This document shows positions 32,951-44,884 of a stretch of DNA of 64,000 nt, in pieces. Under the pieces are notes generated by a model. It was not told the origin of the DNA. It ran no database searches and saw nothing but the letters and a program-made list of their open reading frames with translations. The DNA lies in NCBI GenBank assembly GCA_028583685.1, contig JAMXIF010001253.1, positions 85,763,689 through 85,827,688 of the forward strand, in the 5' to 3' direction. Each line of letters begins with the position of its first letter. The first letter of the stretch is position 1. This stretch comes from Petaurus breviceps papuanus (lineage: Eukaryota > Chordata > Mammalia > Diprotodontia > Petauridae). The position numbers and the translations under genes are program-made.

Positions 32951-33827
32951 GACCACAGAAGGGAGATAATGAATCTGTGTCTGGGGAAAGAAGATTGCGT
33001 TATAGCACCATTTCCCATTCTGGGACGATAGAAATGTGTTGGGGTGTTGCCGGTGTGGGAACCCAGAAAATATTTGCCATCTTGTAACAGGAAGATGGTG
33101 CCTGCTGGCTTAGCCTATTCAGATTTTGACAAACCATTGGCAAATGGCTGATCATTGTGGTTCTTGATTAGTGAAAAATAAAGGGGCTATATCAGGATGT
33201 TAGCTTCAATTGTGACTTACCCATTTTACCAGTTATCTCATAAATTTTCAGGAAGAGGGTAGGAATGTTATTGTATTGTTGTCATGGTCCTTTTCTGGGC
33301 TCCACTAGAGGCTTATCCCTTATTCTTCTTTTTAATTCCTTTTCTCAATTCCTTACATTGTCAGTTACTTATTGCCTCTGGGTTGGTTTTTTTTTTTTTT
33401 TGGTAGCAAGAAATAAATTCCTTTAATTAAATTTATGTATTTTTTATTACCATACAGGAGAAGGGTTAAATGATATGACTATTGCAGTAGCAGATCCCAA
33501 TAAAAATTGTTAGCAATTCTGCTTCTTCTTGGAGCATGGCATGTATAAGCAAGTCCTTCCAGAGATGACTAAGAATGATGCAGACTTGAATGCCATGCAA
33601 GAAGGATAGAGAGAGCTCTGTGTCAACTGGTCTATGAAGGAACATAGTTCAGGGCAATTTGGCATTGTTCACTTTATAATCTATGGCTTCTAAGTGAATC
33701 TAGTTGAATTGCCCCTTAATGAGAGGATCTGTGAGTTATCACTAGACCTTAAAATAAAGACAAGCCACTCCCAGATAGTAAGTTAGAAGTCTAGGAAGGA
33801 GCATTAACTTTGTCAGGTCAAGGCAAT
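32951..33827. other. Nothing firmly recognised
   Basis: About 880 bp of intergenic sequence with a T-run at 33389-33401. Near 33539 a short frame (MYKQVLPEMTKNDADLNAMQ) looks protein-like but is only about 25 codons long and I cannot place it. Confidence 0.4.
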
Positions 33828-33945
33828 AAAAATGCAGTTCAATAAACATTTATTACCCTGCTGTATGCAGAGGCCTATGAAAGGCCCTCGGCTATATAAA
33901 ATATGACCTAGGGGTTTGCTTTCAAGTATTGTAGTAGGAGCCATA
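33828..33945 (-). repeat. L2 terminal fragment
   Basis: CAGTTCAATAAACATTTATT, then GCAGAGGCCTATGAAAGGC and GGTTTGCTTTCAAG. An antisense L2 end, diverged. Confidence 0.5.
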
Positions 33946-34494
33946 TTGTATAAATAGAAATAGCCAAATGATATCTTAATGACTTTGAAAAATCTAATGA
34001 ACTTCCCCAGTGTCAAAACTTAAAAAGAGACTTGAGAAGTATCTAGCCCCATGAGTAAAAATATATATTTTAGATCGAGGGGAGATTTTTTTTAACTTTT
34101 TGGGTAGGGCATTGTAAATTAATATTTAACTCTTGCTTTCGTTCTTAAGAGTAACAAGAATTCCCTTAAGCCGGACTGACAACTTTTTTCTCCAGTTGTT
34201 GAAAACAGAATTATAAAACTTAAGAGCAGTTATTAGAGTCTTAGAATTGGAAGGGACTTTAAAGGTCACCTACTAGGGGAGGGGAACCTGTGGCCTTAAA
34301 AAAATGATTTGTTCTGTAAAACTTGGACTTAGTCAAAAGACTGTACTTGAGGACCTACTAGGCCACTTGTGGCCTTGAAGTCATAGGATCCCCACCCGTG
34401 GGCTAGGGGTGCTTACACTGATCTTAGATGCCTTTGGATTGTAGACATATAACTAACTGTAGCTGAAAGGGCACTGGAGTCAGGAAACCTGTGT

Positions 34495-34745
34495 TCAGTG
34501 GAATGCCAATAAATATTTAACAACTGGCTCTCTAGGAAAAAAAATGCACAGACAATACACTTTAAAGTTTATTCTGCATTATTTATATTTTCCCTTTTAC
34601 TTTCTGAAGTTTAGACAACCAATGAAATGCTAAATCAAACCTTGATTTATAGTATTTGCCAATTTCCAAGGTGTAAATGCTTACACACAAATTTGACAGT
34701 CAACTTTCTGAAACTATTGGTAAAACTGTACCAGCTTACTTTAAG
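34495..34745 (+). repeat. hAT-like MITE, copy 2
   Basis: It starts CAGTGGAATGCCAATAAATA, TTTAACAACTGGCTCTC. Middle: TAAATCAAACCTTGATTTAT. Then ATTTCCAAGGTGTAAATGCT, ending ACTGTACCAGCTTAC. Confidence 0.6.
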
Positions 34746-34890
34746 CACATCTCTGCCTGGGTTCGAGTCTAAACTCAGCCACAAATGAGCTATGTCACCT
34801 TAAACCAGAAATTCTTAACCTTTGTTATATCATGGACTACTTCAGCAGTCTGGTAAAGCCTGTAGATCCATTCTTTAGAATCATGTTTTT

Positions 34891-35052
34891 TTTTGTTTTT
34901 GTCAGGGGGCAAGGCAGAGCACCTGGGGTTGAGACTTGTCCAAGGTCACACAGCTAGTAAGTGTTAAGTATCTGAGAAAGATTTGAATTCAGGTCCTCCT
35001 GACTCCAGGACCGATGGTGCTCTATTCACTAGGCCACCCTAACTGCCCCTAC
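34891..35052 (-). repeat. WSINE1-like SINE
   Basis: T-run, CTTGTCCAAGGTCACACAGC, CTCCTGACTCCAGGACCGAT and CTAACTGCCCC. Target duplications AATCATGTTTTT (34879) and AATCGTGTTTTT (35053) differ at one base. Confidence 0.85.
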
Positions 35053-35165
35053 AATCGTGTTTTTAAATGCATAAAATAAAATATATAGGATTACAAAGGA
35101 ATCTAGTTATGTTGAAATGCAATTATCAAAATTCTTTTTAAAAATAGGTCTTGGAAAAAAAATAG

Positions 35166-35336
35166 TAGGGGTGGCTAGGTGGTGCAGTAAATAGAGCACC
35201 GGCCCTGGAGTCAGGAAGACCTCAGGTTCAAATCTGGCTTCAGACATTTAACATAAAAACTAGCCATGTGACCTTGGGCAAGTCACTTAACCCCAATTGC
35301 CCTACCTTCTCCCCTCCAAAAAGCAAAAAGAAAAAA
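35166..35336 (+). repeat. WSINE1-like SINE
   Basis: GGGGTGGCTAGGTGGTGCAG to CCCCAATTGCCCTACC and an A-rich tail. A likely short target duplication is TTCTTGGA/GTCTTGGA. It is inverted relative to the SINE 114 bp to its left. Confidence 0.85.
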
Positions 35337-35869
35337 GTTCTTGGACTTATTTTTGGGTCAAGAACCCCGCTTAGACAAATAATTTCATTTCTTTGGGTCT
35401 CACTCAGAGATCTCTTTCAACTTTAGTATTCTTGATTGAAATTTTGATTTGCTATTGAAAGTTTCAAAATGTCCAATATTAGAGTAGGAGGAGATAATGT
35501 AAGGAAGACCAGGGAGAGATTGAAAATGGGAGAAAAAGTTGTAGACAATGGCCTGCCTCCATCCTTTTTAAGTTAAGTTGGTTAAGTGTGTGTGTATGTG
35601 TATGTGTTTCAGAATCGGGTCATACATAGGTGATGGGGGTTTGACATGTACCCAGATCTTCTAAGATGGCTCACCCATTTGGAAGATCCTGGAGGACCTG
35701 CTTCTATGAGACTAGTTTAAGGCACCTAAGCATCCCTGAAGCTTTTTTGCTGCATTCTTGTTTGAGGGTAAATGACTGACAGATGACTTGCAGTGAAGTT
35801 TCCCTTTTCTGAACATCCTGTTAGATTCTTATTTCTTCTTTATACTTTGTAACTAAGTTCAGTATTCTG

Positions 35870-36223
35870 GGGTTGTTAAACTGCACTTGCTTAGTGAACC
35901 TCATATATTATGTATATTATCTAACAAGATTGGAGCCTTATATGGTAATGAATTGAGATTGCTTAGTGCTGATTAGTTAGCATTAGTAAGAAGATTGTGA
36001 GCTTGCCTTACCAACCAATAGTAAGGTGGGACAGGGGTTGGAGGTGGGGTTCGGATTATGATAAAAGAAATCTGTAAATTTTGTAACTTCCCCTCCTCTG
36101 TCTACCCCATTTTAGGTGCTCTTGGAGTGCCCTTTCTTGAGAAAGCACAATAAAAACTCCTCTGCTTTTACTACAATTTTCTGAGTCTCCACGAATTATT
36201 GGTAAGGGTCTTTACTTCTCACA
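35870..36223 (+). mobile_element. Gammaretrovirus-like LTR, 3' part
   Basis: Fossil LTR. An ATGATAAAAG TATA-like box lies at about 36057 and an AATAAA at 36149-36154. The U5-like end reads TGAGTCTCCACGAATTATTG, GGTCTTTACTTCTCACA, a common layout for class I (gammaretrovirus-type) LTRs. The 5' boundary is not resolved (a TGTTAAACTG at about 35876 is one candidate) and no internal viral region follows. Confidence 0.65.
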
Positions 36224-36857
36224 CAGCTTTATGCCATGTTGTTAGGTAGAAGGGCCCTAGGACCTCCTTCCCTCCCTCCCCCACCTCTTAGATCCCTTGT
36301 AACCTTGAGAGACAGGTCTGGGTCTTTGGCTTTTTCCTTCATTCATTCTTTTTCATTTTGAGTTCTAGGAGTGGAATCTCTTACCTAGATCCTTGAGCCA
36401 CAGGGATTCAACAGTTTAAGAATCCAGGCCAAGTGCTGCCGCCAGCCCTAGCAATATATCCCTAAGGAGTAAGGGTTGGGGCATGAGCCCAGGAGAAGCC
36501 AGCTCTGGCATTGCTGGCTTTTAACTTGAACTCAGTGGAATTAAACATTACATTAAGCATTAGCTATGTAGGAACTGAGTTAAACAATGGCCCTAGTCTC
36601 CTACCCAAACCATAGGTTGATGTGGTATATGGGGAGTGGGGGTGGGTGTCATACTTCTGGGAAATTGAGAGTAAATGTTTCTAGGTTTTTCTTGCTATAT
36701 CTTTAAAGTAAATAGCACATTGTAAAGTCTAATCTTATGTTAAGTGGTTAAATAGAACTGGGTGCTAGTTGCTAGACTCCTAAAACCACACAATTGGGAC
36801 TCCAACCAGTGGCAGAGAAAGTCTCTAATCCCTCAAGTACAAAAAACCCTGTGGGGG
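36224..36857. other. Nothing recognised
   Basis: About 630 bp after the LTR. I see no primer-binding site or viral frame and no SINE/LINE block. A poly-G run is at 36853-36865. Confidence 0.45.
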
Positions 36858-37085
36858 GGGGGGGTGCTGGGAAATGTTTAATTACTGCCTCTTTCAGAAA
36901 AAAAAGTACAAATCACACAGTTTAAATGGTAATTAGTTTTTTTTCCTCCATTTTCTTAAGTCTAAACAATCAACAAAATAATAAATCAAGCATTTATAGC
37001 ATTTTCCAATAACCAAGGTATAAGTGCTTACAATGGCAATTTAACAATCAGCTGCATGAGCTGGTGCCAGCATACTCCTGCATGT
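36858..37085 (+). repeat. hAT-like MITE, copy 3
   Basis: GGTGCTGGGAAATGTTTAAT, CTTAAGTCTAAACAATCAAC, AATAATAAATCAAGC, then CAATTTAACAATCAGCTGCA and GAGCTGGTGCCAGCATACTC. The right end read in reverse (TGCAGGAGTATGCTGG) resembles the left end of copy 1, an imperfect terminal inverted repeat. Confidence 0.6.
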
Positions 37086-37559
37086 AATTCAAGGAGAGAA
37101 ATGTAATAGATTTGGCCTTGAGAGAGTGGGGCCTGAGACAACCATGTTATAGATATTAGAGTAGATAAAGTACTGAGAACTGAGAAAGCTTCTTCTGTAT
37201 TATTTGTACTTCTTTTGGCTTGAAGGAAAAAATGTTCTGATTTTAGGCAGTGGGTTTTCTTTTTTTTTTTGAGGGCTTTGAGGTATTTAGATAAGTAATA
37301 AACTATAAAAACAAAGTACTAGTTCTACATTATAAGAATACTTTGGTTACTAACTTCCTACATACTTGTTTCTATTACAATTCATCTGCTAGAAAAAAAA
37401 CAATTTATTGACAAATGTCTAATAAAGGAATATTTTTCTGAAATATATAAAGAGAATAAAGAAAAAATTCAGGGCAACTGGAGAGCTTAATATTCAAACT
37501 CCACCAATTGTAAAATTGCAAGCTTATTTTTTTGTTGTCATTCACTTTGACTACTTTGG

Positions 37560-37643
37560 CCTCCCTCCCCTCCTTCCTTCCTCCCTCCCTCCCTCCCTCC
37601 CTCCCTCCCTTCCTTCCTTCCTTCCTTCCTCCCTTCCTTCCTA
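37560..37643. repeat. (CCTC)n/(CTTC)n microsatellite
   Basis: Uninterrupted CCCT and CCTT steps on the plus strand. Confidence 0.9.
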
Positions 37644-37659
37644 AATCTTTTAAACATCT

Positions 37660-37865
37660 AATCTATACAAAGAACTATCAAGGCAATGAAATATAAAAAC
37701 AGAACACAAGGCAGACCCCTCCCTCAAAGAACATACATTCTACTTGGTGGTGGTGGGGGGGCAATACAACATTTAAATATAGCTAAATATGAGATAATTT
37801 TAGGACGGAGAGCTCCTAAAGGGAGACTAGGGAAACTTTCCTGGGGTAGGAAATAGCTTGGCACA
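37660..37865 (-). repeat. L2 remnant
   Basis: CAGACCCCTCCCTCAAAGAA, then CATACATTCTACTTGG and AACTTTCCTGGGGTAGG, an antisense L2 order. Diverged. Confidence 0.5.
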
Positions 37866-38827
37866 TTTATGCATTTAAAACAATAAGGACCTTAGAAGAA
37901 TATTCAATGCTCATGGGTCTTCCTTGCCAATATATTAAAATGATAATGATTCCAAAATCAATTTATAGTTTAAATACTATACCAATCAAACCATCAAAGG
38001 GATACTTTCTTGAACTCAATGAAATAATAGCAAAATTCATTTGTAGAAACAAAAGAGCTAGAATATCAAAGGAAATAAAAATATTTTAAAGGCAGGAATG
38101 AAGAAGGAATAGCAGGTCCAGACCTCAAACCATAGTATAAGACAGTAGTTATCAAAAACATTTGGTAATGGTTAAAAGATAAGAGAATTCGATTCAACAA
38201 GGGAGAATCTGACTTAGTGGAACTTAATAACCTAACTTGCAATAAACCAGAAAAAAATTACTTAGGAAAGAACTCCCTATTTAATTAAAAATGTCTGGGA
38301 GAACTAGAAAGCAATCTGACAGAGACTGAGCTTAGACCATAGTCCACAACAGAATCTAAATGGGTATGTGACCTTAATATTATATAACATAAAAAGTTAG
38401 AAGAGAAACTAGTTCCATGTAAGAAGATAAAGTCAAAATGGGTACATGATTTAGACTACTATTATAGGTAGGAGATGTATTCTTTGCCAAACAAGAGGCA
38501 ATTACAAAAGATAGCTTTGATTATGTGAAACTTGAAAAACCTCTGTATAAACCAAATTAATGCACTAAGAATAAGAAGGAAAGCAATTAAATGAAAAAAA
38601 ATTTCTGATAAGGGTTTGATATCCAAGATAGATAAACAACACATACACATACATATATTTAAGTAGTATTTATATGTTCTAGGTATATATGTACATATAT
38701 GTATATTATATTGTGTATATGTACACATGTGTATACACACAGTACACATGCACACCCATATGTACTGATGGATAAGTGGTCAAAGAATATGAGCAGTTCA
38801 CAGAAAAAAGAATTGAAAACCAGTAAG

Positions 38828-41392
38828 GGGGTGCTGAGTCAAGATGGTGGAGTAGAAACGGGACTTCCGTGTGGCTCCAGCTTCCACCTTTTCCAATTCA
38901 TGTAAAAGGTGACTCTGAACAAACTTTGAAGCTACAAAATCCACAAAATGACACAGAGAAGCTAACCTCCCGCTAAGGACAGCCTGGCAGGAAGCGGCCA
39001 GCACAGCATGTTGGGAGCTGAGCCCAACCCCATGTGAACCTGAGGTTTTAGCCTCAGGGCGGCCACAACCAGCCACCTAGTGGAGGGACTTCAGATCACC
39101 AGCAGCTGTGGCAGTTTCCAGAATTATCAACACATAGATGTTGATGTGAGAGGTCAGTGCAGTGTGGACTTTGGGATCCAGTAGTTTGGGAGTGTGGTCT
39201 GTCCTTTATCCCCTGGAGGGAGAAGCCACTGAGGTGCCTCAGCCATGCAGCCACCGCCATGTGGCAGCTTCAGCTCCTGGCTTGCAGACTACAGGGGGAC
39301 TAAGCAACCAGTCTGAGGGGTAATTGCTCTTGCTTTAACCTGCTTGGATCTGGATCACTGTCTAGGGTGGAGGTCCTGGGGAACATGACCAGTTTGCCAG
39401 AGCATGTGGAGGCTTCAGAGAGGGCTCTCACCTAACAGCTTTGGCAGCTGAGAAAACCCTAGACATTGGGATAAAGCTCCCCTCTCTGGTAGCAGAGTTC
39501 TACTGTGGCAAATATCTCAAAAGTCAAGTAATTGAGTGGCAACAAGAGCAGGCAAAGGAAGCAAAGCAAGCAGAGCAATCCAACTTTACACTACTATTTT
39601 GGGGACAAAAAGGATCAAAGGGATAGAACAGGAGGAAGACAAGGAAGTCAGAACTCCTGCACCAAAAGCTTCCAAGAAAAATATGAGCTGGTTACAGGCC
39701 ATAGAGGACCTTAAGAAGGATTTTGAAAATCAAATAAGAGAAGTGGAGGAAAAATTGGGAAGAGAAATGAGAACAATGCAAGAAAATTATGAAATCAGAG
39801 TCAACAACCTGACTGAAGAAAATAACACCTTAAAAAATAGACTAACTCAAATGGCAAAAGATGCTCAAAAAGCCAATGAGGAGAAGAATGCCTGAAAAAG
39901 CTGAATTTGCCAGATGGAAAAAGTATTTCAAAAGAATTACATTGGAGCAAATGAAAGCTAGTGATTTTATGAAAAATAAAGATATTATTAAACAGATCCA
40001 AACAAATGAAAAAAATAGGAGGCAATGTGAAATATCTCATTGGGAAAACCACTGACCTGGAAAATAGATCCAGGAGGGATAATTTAAAAATTATTGGACT
40101 ACCTGAAAGCCATGATAAAAAAAAAAAGAACCTAGAAATCATCCTTCAAGAAATTCTCAAGGAAAATTGACCTGATATTTTAGAACCAGAGGGCAAAATA
40201 GAGGTTGAAAGAATCCACCAATCACCTCCTGAAAAAAGATCCCCAAAAGAAAACTCCTAGGAATATTATAGCCATATTCTGGAATTCCCAGATCAAGGAG
40301 AAAATATTACAAGAAGCCAGGAAGAAACAATTTGAATATTGTGAAAACACAATCAGGATAACACCAGGATCTGGCAGCTTCTATACTGAGAGATTGAAGG
40401 GCTTGGAATGTGATATTCTGGAGGTCAAAGAAGCTGGGGTTAAAACCAAGAATCACCTACCCAGCAAAACTGAGTATCATATTTCAGGGGAAAATACGGT
40501 CATTCAGTGGAATAGAGGACTTTTAAGCATTCTTGACAAAAAAACCACAGTTGAATAGAAAATTTGACATTCAGATGCAAGAAGCAAGAGAAGAATGAGA
40601 CAGTAAACGGGGAAAAGAAATCATAAGGAACTTATCAAAGTTGAACTATTTACATTTACATGGAAAAATGATAATTGTAACTTATGAAACTTTTCTCAGC
40701 ATGAAAATAGTTGAAGGGAATAGAAATGTATATATATATATATGTATACATATATACATACATATATATCTATATAGGAGGGTATATGGGCATATGAATA
40801 CATATGTGAGTGTGTGTATATATGTGTATAGTAACATAGATATAGGTCACAGGACCAATTTAATAGGAAGGAATGATACTTAAAAGGTGAAATTAAGAGG
40901 TGAGAGAGGAATATAATGAAAGGAGATGGGGAGAGACAGAATGGGGTAAAGTATCTTATATAGAAGAGGCAAGGGGAAATGGTTACAATGCAGGGGAAGA
41001 ACAGGAAGGCAAACAGGAATGGGTCAACCTTATTCTCATTGAATTTGGCTTAGGGATGGAATGACATACACACTAAATAGGGTATCTCACCCTACAGGAC
41101 AGTAGGGGGGAATGGGATGAGAGGGGGGATGATGGTAGGGAGGACAGGCTGGGAGGGAGGGAAGTTGGAAACACCCACTTTTGGAAAGGGACAGGATAAA
41201 AGTAGAGAACAGAACAAGTGGGAAGTGGGATAGGATGGAGGGAAATATAGTCAGTCTTTTACAATATATCCACTATGGAAATATTTTGCATAGCTACCCA
41301 TGTACAACCTATATTGAATTGCTCATCTTCCCAGTAAGGGTTGGTGACTGGGAGGAAGGGAATGAATCTGGAATTCAAAGTTTTAAAATCAA

Positions 41393-41447
<55 letters not shown>

Positions 41448-41754
41448 AAATATATATATATATACTATCATAAAAATTATTTTACATGTAACTGGGAAAC
41501 AAGATATATAGGCACTGGGGCAAAGAGATCCACCATGCCCTACTGGAAAGTCAGAGGGCGTATGAGGGAAGATATGAGAGAGAGCAGATTGGAGGAAGGG
41601 ATATCCAGTGGGATCGCTATTTTGGGATGGTGGGTAGGGGAAAAATGGGGAGAAAATCTGTAACTCAAAATCTTGTGGAAATGACTGATGTAAATTAGAA
41701 GTTAATAAAGCATTTTATAAAGTATAAACAAAAAAACAAATAAATAAATAAAAA
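38828..41754 (+). repeat. HAL1-like half-L1 with perfect TSD
   Basis: The target duplication GAAAACCAGTAAG is identical at 38815-38827 and 41755-41767. The 5' UTR starts GGGGTGCTGAGTCAAGATGG. ORF1, about 39680-40450, encodes a coiled-coil (LKKDFENQIREVEEKLG), an RRM-like DNLKIIGLPES and QIKEKILQEARKKQ, with a frameshift near 39890 and a few stops. No endonuclease or reverse-transcriptase frame follows. A long purine-rich 3' region, a (TA)n block and an A-rich end complete it. Confidence 0.8.
41399..41465. repeat. (TA)n microsatellite in half-L1
   Basis: About 40 bp of pure TA, an ACATATAAAAA break, then more TA. The corresponding part of the other half-L1 (16540-16560) is only AT-rich, so the expansion arose after insertion. 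Confidence 0.9.
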
Positions 41755-42245
41755 GAAAACCAGTAAGAAGGATAAGAAAGAATGCCCCAAATCAATAAAG
41801 AAAGAAACGCAAATGAAAACTACTCTGAGGTTTTATCTCACACTCGGCAAAAACTGGCAAGGATAATAAAAAATAGGAAGAATCAATGTTGGAGGGGTTG
41901 TGGGTAAATAAGCACAATTTTGCTTTGATGGTTGAGTTGTGAATCAATATAATCATTTTGGAATACAATTTGGAATTATCTAAATAAAGTTACTATAATG
42001 TCCTTTTGACTCAGAGATTGAAATACTAGGGTTAAACCCCAAAGAAGCCATTGATATAGCAGTACTTTTGTGATAGCAAAGAATTAGAAAGTAGGTGTCC
42101 AATGACTGGTGAATGGCTAAACAAATTGTGGTACACATATGAGTTGGAACATTATTTTACTATGAGAAATTATGAATACATGGAAACTTAGAAATTCTGA
42201 TTTATATTAGCTATATACAAAGTGAAGTAAGTAGAACCTCTCCAA

Positions 42246-42747
42246 TGTAATGGGAATGTAAATTTTTAAGATCTTCCCTGTTCCTAGGCTAAAGTGCACC
42301 TGGAGCCTGGGGTGGGAGGCTTGTTTTTCAGTAGATACTTTTTGATTGGCCAGTGGGTCCAGAAGGTTGTTACATTCTCTGAGCCAGGAGAAGGCTATAT
42401 AAACCCTGATTTGAGGCTTTGTTTTGGAGCTCACTTTGAGAAGTATTCTGTGATTTGATCAGATGAGACTCTGGGTAGCCATTGTTGAGAGCCCCCCGGC
42501 TTTGAAAAACCCAGATGTTGATTGGTATGGTTGGACAGTTTGGAAATCTGTCTGCTTGATCTGTTTCTCTGTCTTGATAATTCTGTCTGTATACTCTGAA
42601 GTTTGGGGTGGTGCTGACATTTTTCCCCTGAACTAGGTAAATGATATATGTTTGACTGATTAATGTAAGCTTGTTAACCCATTTTAAGTTGCTTTCCTTT
42701 AACAAAGCAGATCTAAGAACCTGTGTTTGCAGCCACCCTGGGGACGC
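42246..42747 (+). mobile_element. Solo LTR (family A), 3' truncated
   Basis: Fossil LTR of the same family as 13956-14564: TGTAATGGGAATG start, then AAGATCTTCCCTG, GAGCCAGGAGAAGGCTATAT and CTCACTTTGAGAAG, and CAGCCACCCTGGGGA near the end. The last part is missing where a SINE begins at about 42749. No internal viral region adjoins. It sits in the older L1. Confidence 0.75.
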
Positions 42748-42748
42748 A

Positions 42749-42925
42749 TGGGGTGGCTAGGGGTCATAGTGAATAGAGCACTGACCCTGGAGTCAGGAAG
42801 ACCTGCGTTACAATCTGGCCTCAGACACTTAACACTTATGAGCCATGTGACCTTGGGCAAGTCACTTAACCCCAATTGCCCTGTCTTCCCCCTCAAAAGG
42901 CAAAAAAAGAAGAAGAAAAGAAGAA
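42749..42925 (+). repeat. WSINE1-like SINE
   Basis: GGGGTGGCTAGGGGTCATAG to CCCCAATTGCCCTGTCTTCC and a purine-rich A-tail. Confidence 0.85.
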
Positions 42926-43029
42926 AACCACCACTCAAACCATACCCTAGTTTTCCAGACCTATGGAACTTCAGTGAGTTGCTTGGAACACACCAGTCTA
43001 AAGTGAAAGGGAAAATATGTTTAGTAGTA

Positions 43030-43230
43030 CCACAAAGTATTGCATTATGTAAATAAAGTGACTATAATGTCTATACCCTTTGATCCCGAGATCGAACTAC
43101 TAGATTTAAAACCCCAAGGAAGACACTGGTAAGAAACAAGTAACCAAAATATTTATAGCAGCATTTTTTTCATGATGGCAAAGAATGAGAAATAAAGTAG
43201 ATGTTCACTGAATGGAGAATGGCTTTTATA
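43030..43230 (+). repeat. L1 ORF2 fragment
   Basis: GTCTATACCCTTTGATCCCG, CCAAAATATTTATAGCAGCA and GATGGCAAAGAATGAGAAAT. The same segment also occurs at 41990-42120, so this is a separate insertion or a local duplication. Confidence 0.6.
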
Positions 43231-43637
43231 ATTTGAGTCAACCTCCCAGTCAACTGAGATGTTATTGCATAATGATTTAAGTATTTGCCAATTGATGCAA
43301 GTCTTTTTGTACTTTAAGCATTTCCATTGTGGTAGAGGAAGTAAATAGCTGTCCTATACCTGATCTACTTTGAACATAGAGTACAAAGTACTTTTGCTAG
43401 AAGAGACCCTGTGAATATCTTTTGGGGGAGACCCTAGACATGAGTTAAACCTAAGCTTTAAAAGATTTTCCTTGAGGCTTCCAGGTATAAAGAGCTAGAG
43501 AGTGCAGGTGAAGCCTGATCCACTGTTTGAGAAGTGAACTAATACTGAACTAATTTTGTGTAAGTACAGAGCTAGGACCTTTTAGTGGGAAAGCGTGCCC
43601 CTGCCCCCTTGGCCATCAGCTTACATATACTTCAGTT

Positions 43638-43639
<2 letters not shown>

Positions 43640-43684
<45 letters not shown>

Positions 43685-43910
43685 GCGGCTAGGTGGCACA
43701 GTGAGTAAGAGCACCGGCCCTAGAGTCAGGAGGACCCGAGTTCGGTCCTGGCCTCAGACACCTAACACCCACACAAAAAAACTAACTGTGTAACCTTTGG
43801 CAAGTTACTTAACCCCAATTGCCCTCCAAAAAAAGGCAATAAATAAATAAATAAACAAACAAACAAACAAACAAATAAATAAATAAATAAACACACACAC
43901 ACACACACAC
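43640..43910 (+). repeat. (CA)n, WSINE1-like SINE, A-rich repeat
   Basis: A (CA)n run at 43640-43681 precedes a SINE of the GTGAGTAAGAGCACCGGCC subtype (43683-43838). The SINE tail grades into AAAT/AAAC units and another (CA)n. Confidence 0.85.
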
Positions 43911-44770
43911 TTTGGAAAATAGAACCAAGATAAGAGTAAAGAGATCCATCATGTCTTAGTTAATTCACAGATGGTACTACCTTGTCTCTATCTCAAAATA
44001 TCAATATATGGATTTATGGTGATATTAAATAATTATATCCTATTTTTATCTAACTTAAGACAATAATATTAAGTTTTTTCTTGTGTTTGTTGCAGAATAG
44101 CATAATGAGGACAGAATATAGCACATTATAAAGTTATTCCCTTTCTACTTCCTATGTCTATTGGAAATTGAAAATATTCTTAAGCTTTTAAATAGATCAT
44201 CTAATTTTCTTGAAAGTCATGCTTCTGATCTCTGGGAATTCAAATTAACAACTACCAGTTGTCATTTTGGCTTTTATTAGATTCAGTTAAGTCAAGCAAT
44301 GATTGAGAAAGTAAAAAAAAAAAGTTCTCAACTCACTTTCTCAATGGCAACTTGGCATCTTTTATTATGTCTGAGGTCTTCAGCATTCTCTTCCAATTTC
44401 TCCTTTTCATCTCCAACTTTTTAACTGGAAGAATTAAAATATGAGAAATGTCTCATAATCAAATAAACAAAGTTATTTATTCAGTTTTGTTAAAAGCAAA
44501 ATAACCTGAGTCTCACACTGCTGGTCTAATTAATTTCATACCCCACTGTGCAGTGTGCATAAGTCAAATGGTAGACTAGCAATATCCTTCTGTTGAAACC
44601 ATAGTAGAATGCAGATTCTCATTTGGCCCAGTGGGAGATTAGTAAACAAGTGAATGACTGTGGTTAACTCAACTTAAAATCAGGTTTAGTGCCTGATGAT
44701 AAGTGCCCTGAATTTGTCTCTTAAAATCCCCTAATGTCTGCTTTGCTCACTTTAACTAGCCATTTGGAAG
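43911..44770. other. Nothing recognised
   Basis: About 860 bp of AT-rich intergenic sequence without clear SINE/LINE blocks or a coding frame. It may be single-copy. Confidence 0.45.
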
Positions 44771-44774
<4 letters not shown>

Positions 44775-44820
<46 letters not shown>

Positions 44821-44830
44821 NNNNNNNNNN

Positions 44831-44884
<54 letters not shown>

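Larger units (their letters stand above)
37870..42245 (+). repeat. Older L1 ORF2 remnant, host of half-L1
   Basis: The left part (37870-38814) translates in pieces to L1 ORF2: MLMGLPCQYIKMIMIPKSIY, then NEIIAKFICRNKRARISKEI. The right part resumes at 41768 with AAACGCAAATGAAAACTACT and runs to the ORF2 C-terminus (ATGGCTAAACAAATTGTGGT) before the LTR at 42246. It has multiple stops and frame changes. The half-L1 at 38828-41754 splits it. Confidence 0.75.
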
